Below, piece by piece: positions 15,932-23,105 of a DNA stretch of 24,689 nucleotides. A program made the position numbers and the translations under genes. This DNA comes from Firmicutes bacterium UBA2530 (GTDB lineage: Bacteria; Bacillota; Clostridia; Tissierellales; Sedimentibacteraceae), in assembly GCA_002340985.1 (NCBI GenBank), contig DDNC01000016.1, positions 24,131 to 48,819 on the forward strand. The letters are read 5' to 3'. The notes below the pieces were generated by a model. It ran no database searches. It saw only the letters and a program-made list of their open reading frames with translations, and was not told where the DNA came from. Within the stretch, counting starts at the first letter, position 1. Every line of letters starts with the position of its first letter.

Positions 15932-16261
15932 ATGAAAAAAATTATAATCGCCGGTGTTGCGGCAATAGTGCTTATGGCTGCTTCAACAGCATACGCCTTT
16001 ACAACCGGCCCTGAATTAAACAGCAGTACATCCGGAGAAACTACTTATGATGAAGGAATATGGCAGGAATTTCATGACGAAATGTTAAAAAATAAGAAAG
16101 CATTTCTGGATGAAAAGGTTGATGACGGTATAATCACTCAGGAAGAAGCAGATGAAATTTACGGCCGTATGTCAGAGAGACAAAGATACTGCGAAAGTAA
16201 CGGCGGAATGTCTTTTGGCGGAAAAAGGGCAGGACGAGGCTGCGGTGCAGGATGGAGATAA
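15932..16261 (+). CDS. Small exported protein, DUF2680-like (YckD-type)
   Basis: A 109-residue secreted or cell-surface protein of unknown function. A Sec signal peptide is clear: KK, a hydrophobic run IIIAGVAAIVLMAAS, then a likely cleavage after AYA (near residue 22). The mature part is acidic, with an amphipathic stretch FHDEMLKNKKAFLDEKVDDGIITQEEADEIYGRM (shown in outline), whose VDDGIITQEEADEI pattern is typical of DUF2680 proteins. The C-terminus is rich in Gly, Arg and Cys (GGKRAGRGCGAGW). ATG at 15932 follows GGAGGTAAAA; an upstream in-frame TTG overlaps the Shine-Dalgarno and is not used. It stands divergent from a two-component system, an arrangement seen for envelope-stress or metal-response systems, so it may be its target (inferred). 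Confidence 0.78.
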   Translation: MKKIIIAGVAAIVLMAASTAYAFTTGPELNSSTSGETTYDEGIWQEFHDEMLKNKKAFLDEKVDDGIITQEEADEIYGRMSERQRYCESNGGMSFGGKRAGRGCGAGWR

Positions 16262-16314
16262 ATAAAAGGCTGCATAAAGGCAGTCCTTGGTAAGACAATA
16301 TTGAATCAGTCTTG

Positions 16315-16351
16315 AAATAATGGCGTAGCGTAAAAAGCTACGCCATTATTT
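16315..16351. terminator. Long perfect hairpin between convergent genes
   Basis: AAATAATGGCGTAGC (16315-16329) and GCTACGCCATTATTT (16337-16351) form a 15-bp perfect stem with a 7-base loop. It lies between the exported-protein gene and the oppositely oriented exporter permease gene. U tracts are short (TTATTT) on both strands, so it is a moderate-strength bidirectional terminator. Confidence 0.75.
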
Positions 16352-16405
16352 CGTCTGTCAGTTTATTCAATTCCGGCATAATCCCCACCAAATCATAACT
16401 GAAGT

Positions 16406-17149
16406 TTATTCCCACTTAAAAAAGCGGAGAGAAACAGTAGTACATATTACTGCAATTACACCCATCACAACCACCGGAATAAAAACACTTTCTATTGGCA
16501 GGCCGAGTGAAGCAGCTTTAAGAAGTTTTATACCTTGTGTCAGCGGCAATATATCTGCTATTTTTTGCAGTGCGACAGGCATCACTTCGTAAGGCAGCGT
16601 GGCTCCCGAAAAGATAAGCATTGGAAAATATAGCAGGCTGGCAGCGACACTTGCTATTTTAGTGTTTGGCGCAATTCCCCCCACCAGTAGACCAATGCTG
16701 AACATTGACAACATAACCAGTATATATGCTCCTAAAAATTGAAGCCATGAGCCGTATAATTGATAGCCGAAAAATATAGCCCCTGTTGCATAGACAAGTA
16801 TAAGTGAAATAATTGAGTAAAGTGCGTAAATGACAACCTGTACCGCCAGGATAAGAGCAGGACTGGTCGGTGTGACTTTGAACCGCTTTAATATTTTTCT
16901 GCTTCTATAATCAGATACAACTAATGGAAGCCCCATCACACCTCCGGCACAAATGGCAATGGTTGATACCGCACCGAAAGATTGTTCCAAATATGTATAT
17001 TCTGCACCGTTGAAAGCAGGTTTATTTCCAAACACTGCTCCCAAGATGATAACGACAACAACAGGCATACAGATAGCAAAAATGAACATGTCCATCCCAC
17101 GGAGGGATAACCTGATTTCTGTTTTTAGTAAAGCCCTAAATGCTTTCAT
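16406..17149 (-). CDS. ABC-2 type exporter permease
   Basis: Membrane subunit of an ABC-2 family exporter (drug, peptide or lipid efflux); 247 residues with six predicted membrane helices, e.g. MFIFAICMPVVVVIILGAVFG near residues 20-42 and the last helix IESVFIPVVVMGVIAVICTTVSL. The segment LPLVVSDYRSRKILKRFKVTPTSP, which lies between helices 2 and 3 and contacts the ATPase in this family, is intact. The gene overlaps the end of the ATPase gene by 14 bases (start 17149). It has no visible defect, but its partner ATPase carries a premature amber codon, so the exporter may be non-functional. Substrate unknown. Confidence 0.87.
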   Translation of the reverse strand: MKAFRALLKTEIRLSLRGMDMFIFAICMPVVVVIILGAVFGNKPAFNGAEYTYLEQSFGAVSTIAICAGGVMGLPLVVSDYRSRKILKRFKVTPTSPALILAVQVVIYALYSIISLILVYATGAIFFGYQLYGSWLQFLGAYILVMLSMFSIGLLVGGIAPNTKIASVAASLLYFPMLIFSGATLPYEVMPVALQKIADILPLTQGIKLLKAASLGLPIESVFIPVVVMGVIAVICTTVSLRFFKWE

Positions 17150-17867
17150 TCTCTACCTCCTCGTCTGTATACCAAAGGTATGCGTCCTCAAATTTTTCAT
17201 AAGGACTGGTAGCAATTGCTTCTTGCACTGTCCCGTAAAAAATACTTTTTCCCTTTTTCAAAATCATAATTTTATTGCAAAGAGCTTCTACCTCGTCCAT
17301 GAAATGAGAGGTTAATAAAATCGTAATTCCTTGCGCTTTTAATTCGGAAAGGCTTTTCCACACATCCCGTCGTGCTTTAGCGTCCAAGCCGGTGGTTAGC
17401 TCATCCAAGAATATGACCTCGGGACTTGGGATTAGTGCCAGCACGATAAAAAGACGCTGCTTCTGACCTCCAGAAAGCTCACTGACCAAACTTTTCAGCT
17501 TGTCAGAAAGTCCGAATTGTTTTAGAAGATCACCATAATCCAGAGAAGTTTTATAAAGCGAAGCCGTGACCTCACAAAGCTCATCCACCCTTATTTTATC
17601 CTGATAGTTCGCTTCCTGAAATTGAACACCGACCTTCTCAAATAATTTTTTGCGCTACTTTTGCGGATTCATTTCCAAGATAGATATGGTTCCGCTGTCT
17701 GGTTTCTTTGTTCCTAAAATACATTCAATGGTTGTACTTTTACCCGCACCATTTGCACCCAGCAAACCAAATACTTCTCCACGGCAAATGGAGATAGTGA
17801 TATTCTCCACTGCTTTGATGTGGTCGTAAGACTTGCATAGGTTTTTTACTTCAATCGTTGTTTCCAT
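17136..17867 (-). pseudogene. ABC exporter ATP-binding protein interrupted by an in-frame amber codon
   Basis: The reading frame from the ATG at 17867 (GGAGG 10 bases upstream) to the stop at 17136 would give a normal 243-residue ABC-2 ATPase but for one TAG at 17657-17655, codon 71. The frame is the same before and after it. Before: METTIEVKNLC and Walker A GANGAGKST. After: VGVQFQEANY (Q loop), LSGGQKQRL signature, Walker B VIFLDELTTGLD and switch TSHFMDE. Related ATPases usually have Gln at the amber place, so a single CAG-to-TAG change would explain it. Walker B also has Leu where DEPTTGLD is normal. The downstream part could restart at a GTG (17588) but would lack Walker A. It may be a recent pseudogene, a sequencing error, or a read-through site. 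The gene is preceded by the second MerR-type promoter. Confidence 0.85.
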
Positions 17868-17899
17868 GCGATTAAATTCCTCCTTTTCTTTGCATAAAA

Positions 17900-17940
17900 A
17901 GAATAACACCAGAACAAAGTCTGGTGTTAAAGTGTAGGGT
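17900..17940 (-). promoter_or_regulatory. MerR-type promoter/operator of the exporter operon (copy B)
   Basis: On the minus strand TTAACA (17930-17925) and TATTCT (17905-17900) are separated by 19 bases, the overlong spacer typical of MerR-activated promoters. The spacer holds most of a 10-bp perfect inverted repeat, TAACACCAGA / TCTGGTGTTA. The -35 overlaps the merR stop codon (17929-17927). It matches copy A (18717-18754) at 31 of 38 bases. Confidence 0.7.
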
Positions 17941-18688
17941 TTTTCTGAAATTGCTTTTTCATTTTTTCAAGATGAGCAAGCATAACTTTTGCGTTTTGTT
18001 CAGCGCAATGCAATGATGTAAGCAACTTATCGCATACAGAAATAATATCGTCATTTTTCTTTGGAGTGTCAATTACCTGCCGAATGTCGGCTTCAGGATT
18101 TCGAGATAGTGTATTCAGCATTCGCAAAATTGCTGAAAGAGAGTAATTTGCACAGCGCAGAGAGCGTATAATTTTCAATCGCCGAATATCCTCGTCACCA
18201 TAAACGCGATATCCATTTTGTTTTCTCTTTACAGTAAGTAATCCGTTCATTTCCCAATTTCTTAATGCGTCTATTGAGATTTGCAAATAATCGGCCGCTT
18301 CTTTTCTGGTTAAAAACGCTGTTCCTGTTTCCTGACTATGTCCGTATAACAGCTTTTCAGTAATACTAATGGCTTCTTCGGCATTGCTCTGCTCATTTCT
18401 GACTTGTTGTAGATAATGTTCAGTCAAGCAAATTGCTTTGCTGAAATCTCCAAGCGCAGAGACTTTAATAATAGAAATTGCTTGTTTCCTTAGACCATTT
18501 TGCAGGACTTCAACCTTTAGAGCAATTCTCACAAATTTAATCTGCTCCATATGAAAATCAGTAAAAACACGATAGCCATTTTCCTTACGCTCCGGTTTGG
18601 GAATCAGTTCAAGTTTTTCATAGAGCCGCACGGTATTGGGGTGGATTCCAATGCTATATGCAATTTCGGATGTCTTGTAAGTATTCAT
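17927..18688 (-). CDS. MerR-family regulator with two tandem MerR DNA-binding domains
   Basis: A 253-residue transcription regulator. The first MerR winged helix is at about residues 3-70 (TSEIAYSIGIHPNTVRLYEKLELIPKP, then NGYRVFTDFHMEQIKFV); a second complete one is at about 124-192 (LTRKEAADYLQISIDALRNWEMNGLL, then NGYRVYGDEDIRRLKII). Between them and at the C-terminus are helical segments that could dimerise; no cysteine pattern typical of metal-sensing MerR proteins is visible. The motif NGYRVx is repeated in each half, pointing to internal duplication. It precedes an ABC-2 exporter operon on the same strand, and the same promoter/operator lies before both, so autoregulation plus control of the exporter in response to a drug-like compound is inferred. 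A GGTGAAAG site precedes the ATG at 18688. Confidence 0.88.
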   Translation of the reverse strand: MNTYKTSEIAYSIGIHPNTVRLYEKLELIPKPERKENGYRVFTDFHMEQIKFVRIALKVEVLQNGLRKQAISIIKVSALGDFSKAICLTEHYLQQVRNEQSNAEEAISITEKLLYGHSQETGTAFLTRKEAADYLQISIDALRNWEMNGLLTVKRKQNGYRVYGDEDIRRLKIIRSLRCANYSLSAILRMLNTLSRNPEADIRQVIDTPKKNDDIISVCDKLLTSLHCAEQNAKVMLAHLEKMKKQFQKNPTL

Positions 18689-18713
18689 TCTTTCACCGCC
18701 ATTCTATTGCAAC

Positions 18714-18754
18714 ATCATATCACCATATAAAAGTCTGGTGTTATAGTGGATGGT
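18714..18754 (-). promoter_or_regulatory. MerR-type promoter/operator of merR (copy A)
   Basis: On the minus strand ATAACA (18744-18739) and TATGAT (18719-18714) are 19 bases apart. The spacer contains CACCA..TGGTG arms spaced as in copy B. Transcription would start near 18707, about 18 bases before the merR ATG. Confidence 0.65.
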
Positions 18755-18866
18755 TTTAATTGTAACGCGTGAAAATGGAAGTTGCAAGCATGTTTATTTT
18801 CAGTCCATAGCATAAGAATACAATAAAAGAATAATTATATATTTATACAAAATTATGAAAATATAT

Positions 18867-18895
18867 TTGACATTAGCTTTAGAAAGTGCTAATAT
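18867..18895 (+). promoter_or_regulatory. Promoter of the amino acid ABC importer operon
   Basis: TTGACA (18867-18872), a 17-base spacer, then TAATAT (18890-18895). Transcription would start near 18902 with a leader of about 34 bases containing GGAGGT. Between this promoter and copy A of the MerR operator (18755-18866) nothing further is recognised beyond AT-rich sequence. Confidence 0.8.
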
Positions 18896-18935
18896 ACGTT
18901 TATGTAAAAACAGACAAAACTATTGGAGGTAGAAA

Positions 18936-19733
18936 ATGAAAAAAAATATTTTAGTACTATTAACTGTAATTTCAATACTTACTATATTTGTAGGATGCAG
19001 TTCGAACACAAACAAAACACAAGGCAATGAAAATAGCGACCCAAAAAGTGGCACTCTAACTATGTATACTAATGCAGAATTTGCACCCTTCGAATACTTT
19101 GAAGGCGAGAAAGTAGTGGGTGTTGATGCTGACATTGCCGAAATAATTGCCGCATCCGCCGGTAAAGAATTAAAGATACAGCATACCGATTTTGACAGCT
19201 TAGTTCCGTCCCTTGTTGCAGGAAAGGCAGATTTTGTTGCCGCAGCTATGACGATTACACCCGAAAGAATGGAAGAAGTAGACTTCTCTATTCCCTATGT
19301 GGAATCTATTCAGCATATTATTTCTTTGAAAGAATCAAATTACACTACAATGGACGATTTAAAGGGCAAAAAAATAGGTGTTCAATTAGGTACTACAGGT
19401 GACCTCATGATATCAGATGCAATAAATCTTGATGACGGAGCTTTGAAGGATTCAGGTTCGGAAGTAAAGCCATATTCAAGCCCCTTGGAAGCAGCTCAGG
19501 ACCTCTTGACAGGAAGAATAGATGCTGTGGTTGTGGATAAGCTCACCGCAGAAGAAATATCCAAAAACAACAGCGATAAGCTTACATCTGTAAAATTCGG
19601 CGAGATAAGTGAATCCTATGGGATTGCAGTGGCAAAAGGAAATAAAGAGCTGCTTGAAATCATAAACAGCACACTTCAAAAATTGCTAGATGAAGGTAAA
19701 ATTGAAGAATTAATTGAAAAACATTCAAATTAA
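18936..19733 (+). CDS. Polar amino acid ABC transporter substrate-binding lipoprotein
   Basis: Extracytoplasmic receptor of an amino acid importer; 265 residues. A lipoprotein signal ends in the lipobox FVGC (Cys21), followed by an Asn/Ser/Thr linker. The mature domain is SBP_bac_3 type: LTMYTNAEFAPFEYFEG at its start, VVGVDADIAEIIA (the Asp that binds the substrate amino group lies here), FDSLVPSLVAGKADFVAAAMTITPERMEEVDFSIPY with the conserved Arg that binds the alpha-carboxylate, and LKGKKIGVQLGTTGD. GGAGGT lies 7 bases before the ATG. First gene of a three-gene importer operon; substrate, perhaps a polar or basic amino acid or cystine, cannot be told. A terminator-like hairpin directly after the gene probably lets the receptor be made in excess. 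Confidence 0.93.
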   Translation: MKKNILVLLTVISILTIFVGCSSNTNKTQGNENSDPKSGTLTMYTNAEFAPFEYFEGEKVVGVDADIAEIIAASAGKELKIQHTDFDSLVPSLVAGKADFVAAAMTITPERMEEVDFSIPYVESIQHIISLKESNYTTMDDLKGKKIGVQLGTTGDLMISDAINLDDGALKDSGSEVKPYSSPLEAAQDLLTGRIDAVVVDKLTAEEISKNNSDKLTSVKFGEISESYGIAVAKGNKELLEIINSTLQKLLDEGKIEELIEKHSN

Positions 19734-19742
19734 CTTGAGTAA

Positions 19743-19766
19743 AGGCGATAGCAACTATCGCTTTTT
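19743..19766 (+). terminator. Intra-operon attenuating hairpin after the binding-protein gene
   Basis: GCGATAG (19745-19751), loop CAA, CTATCGC (19755-19761), then TTTTT. It stands between the receptor and permease genes, within an evident operon. Partial termination would give more receptor than permease mRNA. Confidence 0.7.
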
Positions 19767-19784
19767 ATATGACCCGGAGGTAAC

Positions 19785-20474
19785 ATGGAACAATTTTTAA
19801 TCAGCTTTGAAAAAACATTCATACGTGAGGCAAGATACCGGATTTTTTTGACGGGTTTAGGCAATACCGTCACAATTGCGTTCTTTGCAACTTTGATAGG
19901 TGTATTCATAGGCCTTTTAGTTGCTATAGCCAGATATAGCTCGAAAGATAATAAAAAGCTTTTCATTTTAGATTTATTTTGCAATACTTATGTATCCGTA
20001 ATACGAGGAACACCTGTTGTGGTACAGCTTTTAATCATGTACTACACTGTGTTTGTAAATGTTGATAGCGCAATATTTATTTCAATTGTAACATTCGGTA
20101 TAAATTCGGGGGCCTATGTTGCGGAAATTGCACGTGCGGGAATTGAATCAGTAGACAAGGGGCAAATGGAAGCTGGCTTATCCTTAGGTCTTGATAGAAA
20201 GAAAACTATGTTTTTTATAATACTTCCCCAAGCAATTAAGAATATATTGCCCGCCCTGGGAAATGAATTTATAGCACTTTTAAAGGAAACCTCTGTTGCG
20301 GGGTTTATTCCCGTCATCGATTTGACAAATGCCGGCAACATCGTGCGCAGCAGGACTTATGAGCCATTTTTTTCACTGTATGTCGTAGCTTTGGGCTATC
20401 TTATAATGGTTCTTGGTCTTGGAGCATTGCAGGCAAGGCTGGAAAGGAGGCTTACCCAAAGTGATAGAAATTAA
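19785..20474 (+). CDS. Amino acid ABC transporter permease (HisMQ/GlnP family)
   Basis: Inner-membrane subunit, 229 residues, with about five predicted membrane helices. The family's N-terminal FLTGLGNTVTIAFFATLIGV segment is present and the EAA loop, EAGLSLGLDRKKTMFFIILPQA (outlined; near residues 127-148), which docks onto the ATPase, is intact. RGTPVVVQLLIMYY near residue 71 is also characteristic. GGAGGTAAC lies directly before the ATG at 19785. The 3' end overlaps the ATPase gene by 14 bases. As only one permease is encoded, the channel is expected to be a homodimer. Confidence 0.94.
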   Translation: MEQFLISFEKTFIREARYRIFLTGLGNTVTIAFFATLIGVFIGLLVAIARYSSKDNKKLFILDLFCNTYVSVIRGTPVVVQLLIMYYTVFVNVDSAIFISIVTFGINSGAYVAEIARAGIESVDKGQMEAGLSLGLDRKKTMFFIILPQAIKNILPALGNEFIALLKETSVAGFIPVIDLTNAGNIVRSRTYEPFFSLYVVALGYLIMVLGLGALQARLERRLTQSDRN

Positions 20475-21192
20475 AAATATTAATAAAAAATTCGGAAATA
20501 ACCATGTGCTCAACAATGTGAGCACAACTATAAATAAGGGAGAAAAGGTGGTAATAATCGGACCTTCAGGCTCCGGTAAAAGCACATTGCTAAGATGCAT
20601 GAATATGCTGGAGTCCCCCGATAACGGAAGCATAATATTTGAAGGGCGGCACATAGATGACAAAAAATGCGACATAAATAAGGTTCGTCAAAAAATGGGG
20701 ATGGTCTTTCAGCATTTCAATTTATTCCCGCACCTGACAGTTCTTCAAAATATAACTCTTGCCCCGGTGAAGCTTAATTTACAATCGAAGGAAGAAGCTG
20801 AGGAAGTCGCCTTAAAGCTGCTTGACAGAATAGGTCTTGCGGATAAAAAGCATGAATATCCAAACAAGCTTTCAGGCGGACAAAAGCAAAGAATTGCCAT
20901 AGTGCGCTCATTGGCCATGAAGCCTGACATAATGCTATTTGATGAGCCCACCTCCGCCCTTGACCCGGAAATGATCGGTGAAGTATTAAGTCTGATTAAG
21001 GAACTGGCAGATGAAGGAATGACAATGGTTGTTGTCACCCACGAAATGGGTTTTGCAAGAAGCGTTGCCAACAGAATACTTTTCATGGACGAAGGACAAA
21101 TATTGGAGGAAAATAATCCTGCGGATTTCTTTACAAATCCTTGTAATGAAAGAGCAAAGGAATTTCTTTCTAAAATTTTATATAAAATATAG
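20461..21192 (+). CDS. Amino acid ABC transporter ATP-binding protein (GlnQ family)
   Basis: Cytoplasmic ATPase of the amino acid importer; about 243 residues, normal for GlnQ/HisP. Visible are Walker A GPSGSGKST (about 33-41), the Q loop MVFQHFNLFPH, signature LSGGQKQRIAI, Walker B IMLFDEPTSALDPE and the switch His in VTHEMGFA. Translation most likely begins at GTG (20461), 10 bases after GGAGG inside the permease gene, giving the usual MIEIKNI start; a longer reading from 20413 lies within the permease coding region and adds non-family residues. The 14-base overlap indicates coupled translation. Its TAG stop is part of the terminator stem that follows. Confidence 0.93.
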   Translation: MIEIKNINKKFGNNHVLNNVSTTINKGEKVVIIGPSGSGKSTLLRCMNMLESPDNGSIIFEGRHIDDKKCDINKVRQKMGMVFQHFNLFPHLTVLQNITLAPVKLNLQSKEEAEEVALKLLDRIGLADKKHEYPNKLSGGQKQRIAIVRSLAMKPDIMLFDEPTSALDPEMIGEVLSLIKELADEGMTMVVVTHEMGFARSVANRILFMDEGQILEENNPADFFTNPCNERAKEFLSKILYKI

Positions 21193-21218
21193 AGGCTTAC
21201 ACCTCTATATTTATTTTC
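21185..21218. terminator. Bidirectional terminator between the amino acid importer and helicase genes
   Basis: AAATATAGAGG (21185-21195), loop CTTACA, CCTCTATATTT (21202-21212): an 11-bp perfect stem followed by TATTTTCT on the plus strand. The convergent helicase gene ends at 21221. Confidence 0.8.
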
Positions 21219-21220
21219 TA

Positions 21221-22894
21221 TTATTTTTTTCTTGGTTTCTTTCTTGACCACTTGTCATTTGACCATTTTTCGTCTGAATGCCTTTCCTTTGATCGTCTTG
21301 GCTTAGTTTCTTTAGATAGCTCAACCACAACATTCTGCCCTTTTATCTGGGATCCCGCCATTCTTTTTAATATGCGATTTGAATGCTCCGATGCCGCATT
21401 GAAAAAAGAGAAATTTTCAAGAACTTCAATTTCACCTATATCATTTCCCGGTATATCACATTCTCCCGCGACAGCGCCCAGTATATCTCCAGGTCTGATG
21501 CCCTGCTTCTTGCCTACGCTCACGTGGAATCTCACGGTATCACCAAGATTTTTAGGTCCGCCTTTTTTTCTTCTTTCAGGTATTACGTCATTTAAGTCTC
21601 TTTCTTCTGAAGCATCAAACTTCACAAGTTTTTTAATCATTGCCGCGATAAGTGTTTCAGCGTCATAGCCCTGAGACATAAGCTTTTCTGCAAGCTCTCT
21701 GTTCTCGCCTATATCACCCTTTTCTATTACTTCGGCAATACCTCTTATGAACTTATCCTGTTTTACTTCATTTACCTTGTCAACTGTAGGTACCTGTCTT
21801 TTTCTTATTGCTTTTTTCGTATATTTCTCAATATCTTCAATTTTCTTCATTTCCTTTGCTGAAGCCAAAGTAAATGAAGAACCTTCCTTGCCTGCCCTGC
21901 CTGTTCTTCCTATACGGTGCACATAGTAATCTTCCTTTGAAGGCACCTCGAAGTTTATTACAGCTTCAACCTCTTTTATGTCAAGTCCCCTTGCAGCAAC
22001 ATCTGTGGCAATGAGTACATCGATGACACCGTTGTTGAATTTATTCAGAGTGTCAAGTCTTTGGGACTGTTTTATGTCACCGTGTATTTTATCGCAGTTG
22101 TATCCCTTTTCAATAAGCTGCTCATACAAATCATCAACTGATTTTTTTGTATTGCAGAATATTACAGCAAGTTTTGGTGTGTAGGTATCAATAATTCTTG
22201 TCAACGCTTCAATTTTATCTGAATGTTTAACCAAAAAATAGCTCTGTTTAACTTCCTTAGCAGTTATTCCTTCTCTCAGGACCTTTATTGGCTGGGGGTT
22301 GTTCAAAAACTTCTTGATTATATTTTTCATGGTATCAGGAATGGTTGCAGAAAACAGCAATGTCTGAACAGGATGTTCTATTTTGCTGAGTATAAGTTCA
22401 ATATCTTCCCTGAACCCCATTTTAAGCATTTCATCCGCTTCATCAAGTACTGAAATCTTTAACTCGCTGAGCTTTATAACATTTCTGTCAATTAAATCAA
22501 TAACTCTTCCCGGAGTTCCTACAATAATTTGTGCTCCGCCCTTCAGCTTGGTTATCTGTTCACGTATGTCAGCTCCTCCGTAAACGGTAACAGTCTTGAT
22601 TCCATCCATATATTTTCCGATTTTCCTGAATTCATTTGCAACCTGTACGGCTAACTCTCTGGTCGGCAGCAGTACAAGCGCCTGCGGCATTCTCAATTCT
22701 TTATCTATCTTTTCAAGTATCGGTATTCCGAATGCTGCCGTCTTACCAGTACCTGTATTGGACTGTCCTATTATATCTTTACCTTCTAATATTACAGGTA
22801 TTGCCTCCTGCTGAATCTGGGTACATTCCTCAAATCCCATCTCATCCAAGGCTCTTTGAATGTTATCATTCAAAATTACATTTTCAATTCTCAT
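21221..22894 (-). CDS. DEAD-box RNA helicase with C-terminal DbpA-type RNA-binding domain
   Basis: ATP-dependent RNA helicase, about 557 residues, expected to act in ribosome assembly, mRNA decay or cold adaptation. Helicase domain 1: Q motif with TQIQQEAIP, motif I SNTGTGKTAA, PTRELA, VGTPGR, DEADEMLKMGF (motif II) and SATIP (motif III). Domain 2: VIFCNTKK, ATDVAARGLDI and HRIGRTGRAGKEG (motif VI). After a helical linker, residues about 440-525 form a DbpA RNA-binding domain (RFHVSVGKKQGIRPGDILGA, then IGEIEVLENFSFFNA), and the tail is Lys/Arg/Ser/Trp-rich. In DbpA/YxiN this domain targets 23S rRNA hairpin 92; whether that holds here is unknown. The ATG at 22894 is preferred, 12 bases after GAGG; the in-frame TTG at 22906 directly abuts the Shine-Dalgarno. 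Confidence 0.93.
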   Translation of the reverse strand: MRIENVILNDNIQRALDEMGFEECTQIQQEAIPVILEGKDIIGQSNTGTGKTAAFGIPILEKIDKELRMPQALVLLPTRELAVQVANEFRKIGKYMDGIKTVTVYGGADIREQITKLKGGAQIIVGTPGRVIDLIDRNVIKLSELKISVLDEADEMLKMGFREDIELILSKIEHPVQTLLFSATIPDTMKNIIKKFLNNPQPIKVLREGITAKEVKQSYFLVKHSDKIEALTRIIDTYTPKLAVIFCNTKKSVDDLYEQLIEKGYNCDKIHGDIKQSQRLDTLNKFNNGVIDVLIATDVAARGLDIKEVEAVINFEVPSKEDYYVHRIGRTGRAGKEGSSFTLASAKEMKKIEDIEKYTKKAIRKRQVPTVDKVNEVKQDKFIRGIAEVIEKGDIGENRELAEKLMSQGYDAETLIAAMIKKLVKFDASEERDLNDVIPERRKKGGPKNLGDTVRFHVSVGKKQGIRPGDILGAVAGECDIPGNDIGEIEVLENFSFFNAASEHSNRILKRMAGSQIKGQNVVVELSKETKPRRSKERHSDEKWSNDKWSRKKPRKK

Positions 22895-22932
22895 TAATCT
22901 TATCAACCTCGTTCTATTTTTATTAACTTCTC

Positions 22933-22961
22933 ATTATACAATGTATATTCAATAATTACAA
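22933..22961 (-). promoter_or_regulatory. Promoter of the DEAD-box helicase gene
   Basis: On the minus strand TTGTAA (22961-22956), a 17-base spacer, then a perfect TATAAT (22938-22933). The leader would be about 33 bases. The rest of this divergent 210-base gap is AT-rich; no strong opposing promoter can be named. Confidence 0.7.
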
Positions 22962-23105
22962 ATGATTTTTGAAAATAATTATGTTTTGTAAATTATTTTT
23001 AGTACTTTGGTTATTTTATGTTAAATATTTATTTTTATCAAATTACATTTTAAAACTTATATTTTTATGCTATCATATACATTAATAAATATCGGAGGTT
23101 TAAAC

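Noticed and set aside
16262..16314. Weak pairing AAGG-TGC / GCA-CCTT after the exported-protein gene
   Set aside because: The helix is interrupted and short; the 15-bp perfect hairpin immediately downstream is the convincing terminator.
17655..17657. Amber codon as a pyrrolysine site
   Set aside because: ABC ATPases are not known pyrrolysine proteins, relatives carry Gln at this place, and the gene has a second suspicious change in Walker B. A nonsense mutation is simpler.
17904..17929. TAACACCAGA/TCTGGTGTTA hairpin as a plain terminator after merR
   Set aside because: It does have a U-rich tail on the minus strand, but it matches the merR promoter region at 31 of 38 bases and sits in a 19-bp spacer between -35 and -10 boxes, so an operator reading explains it better. 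A minor terminator effect is not excluded.
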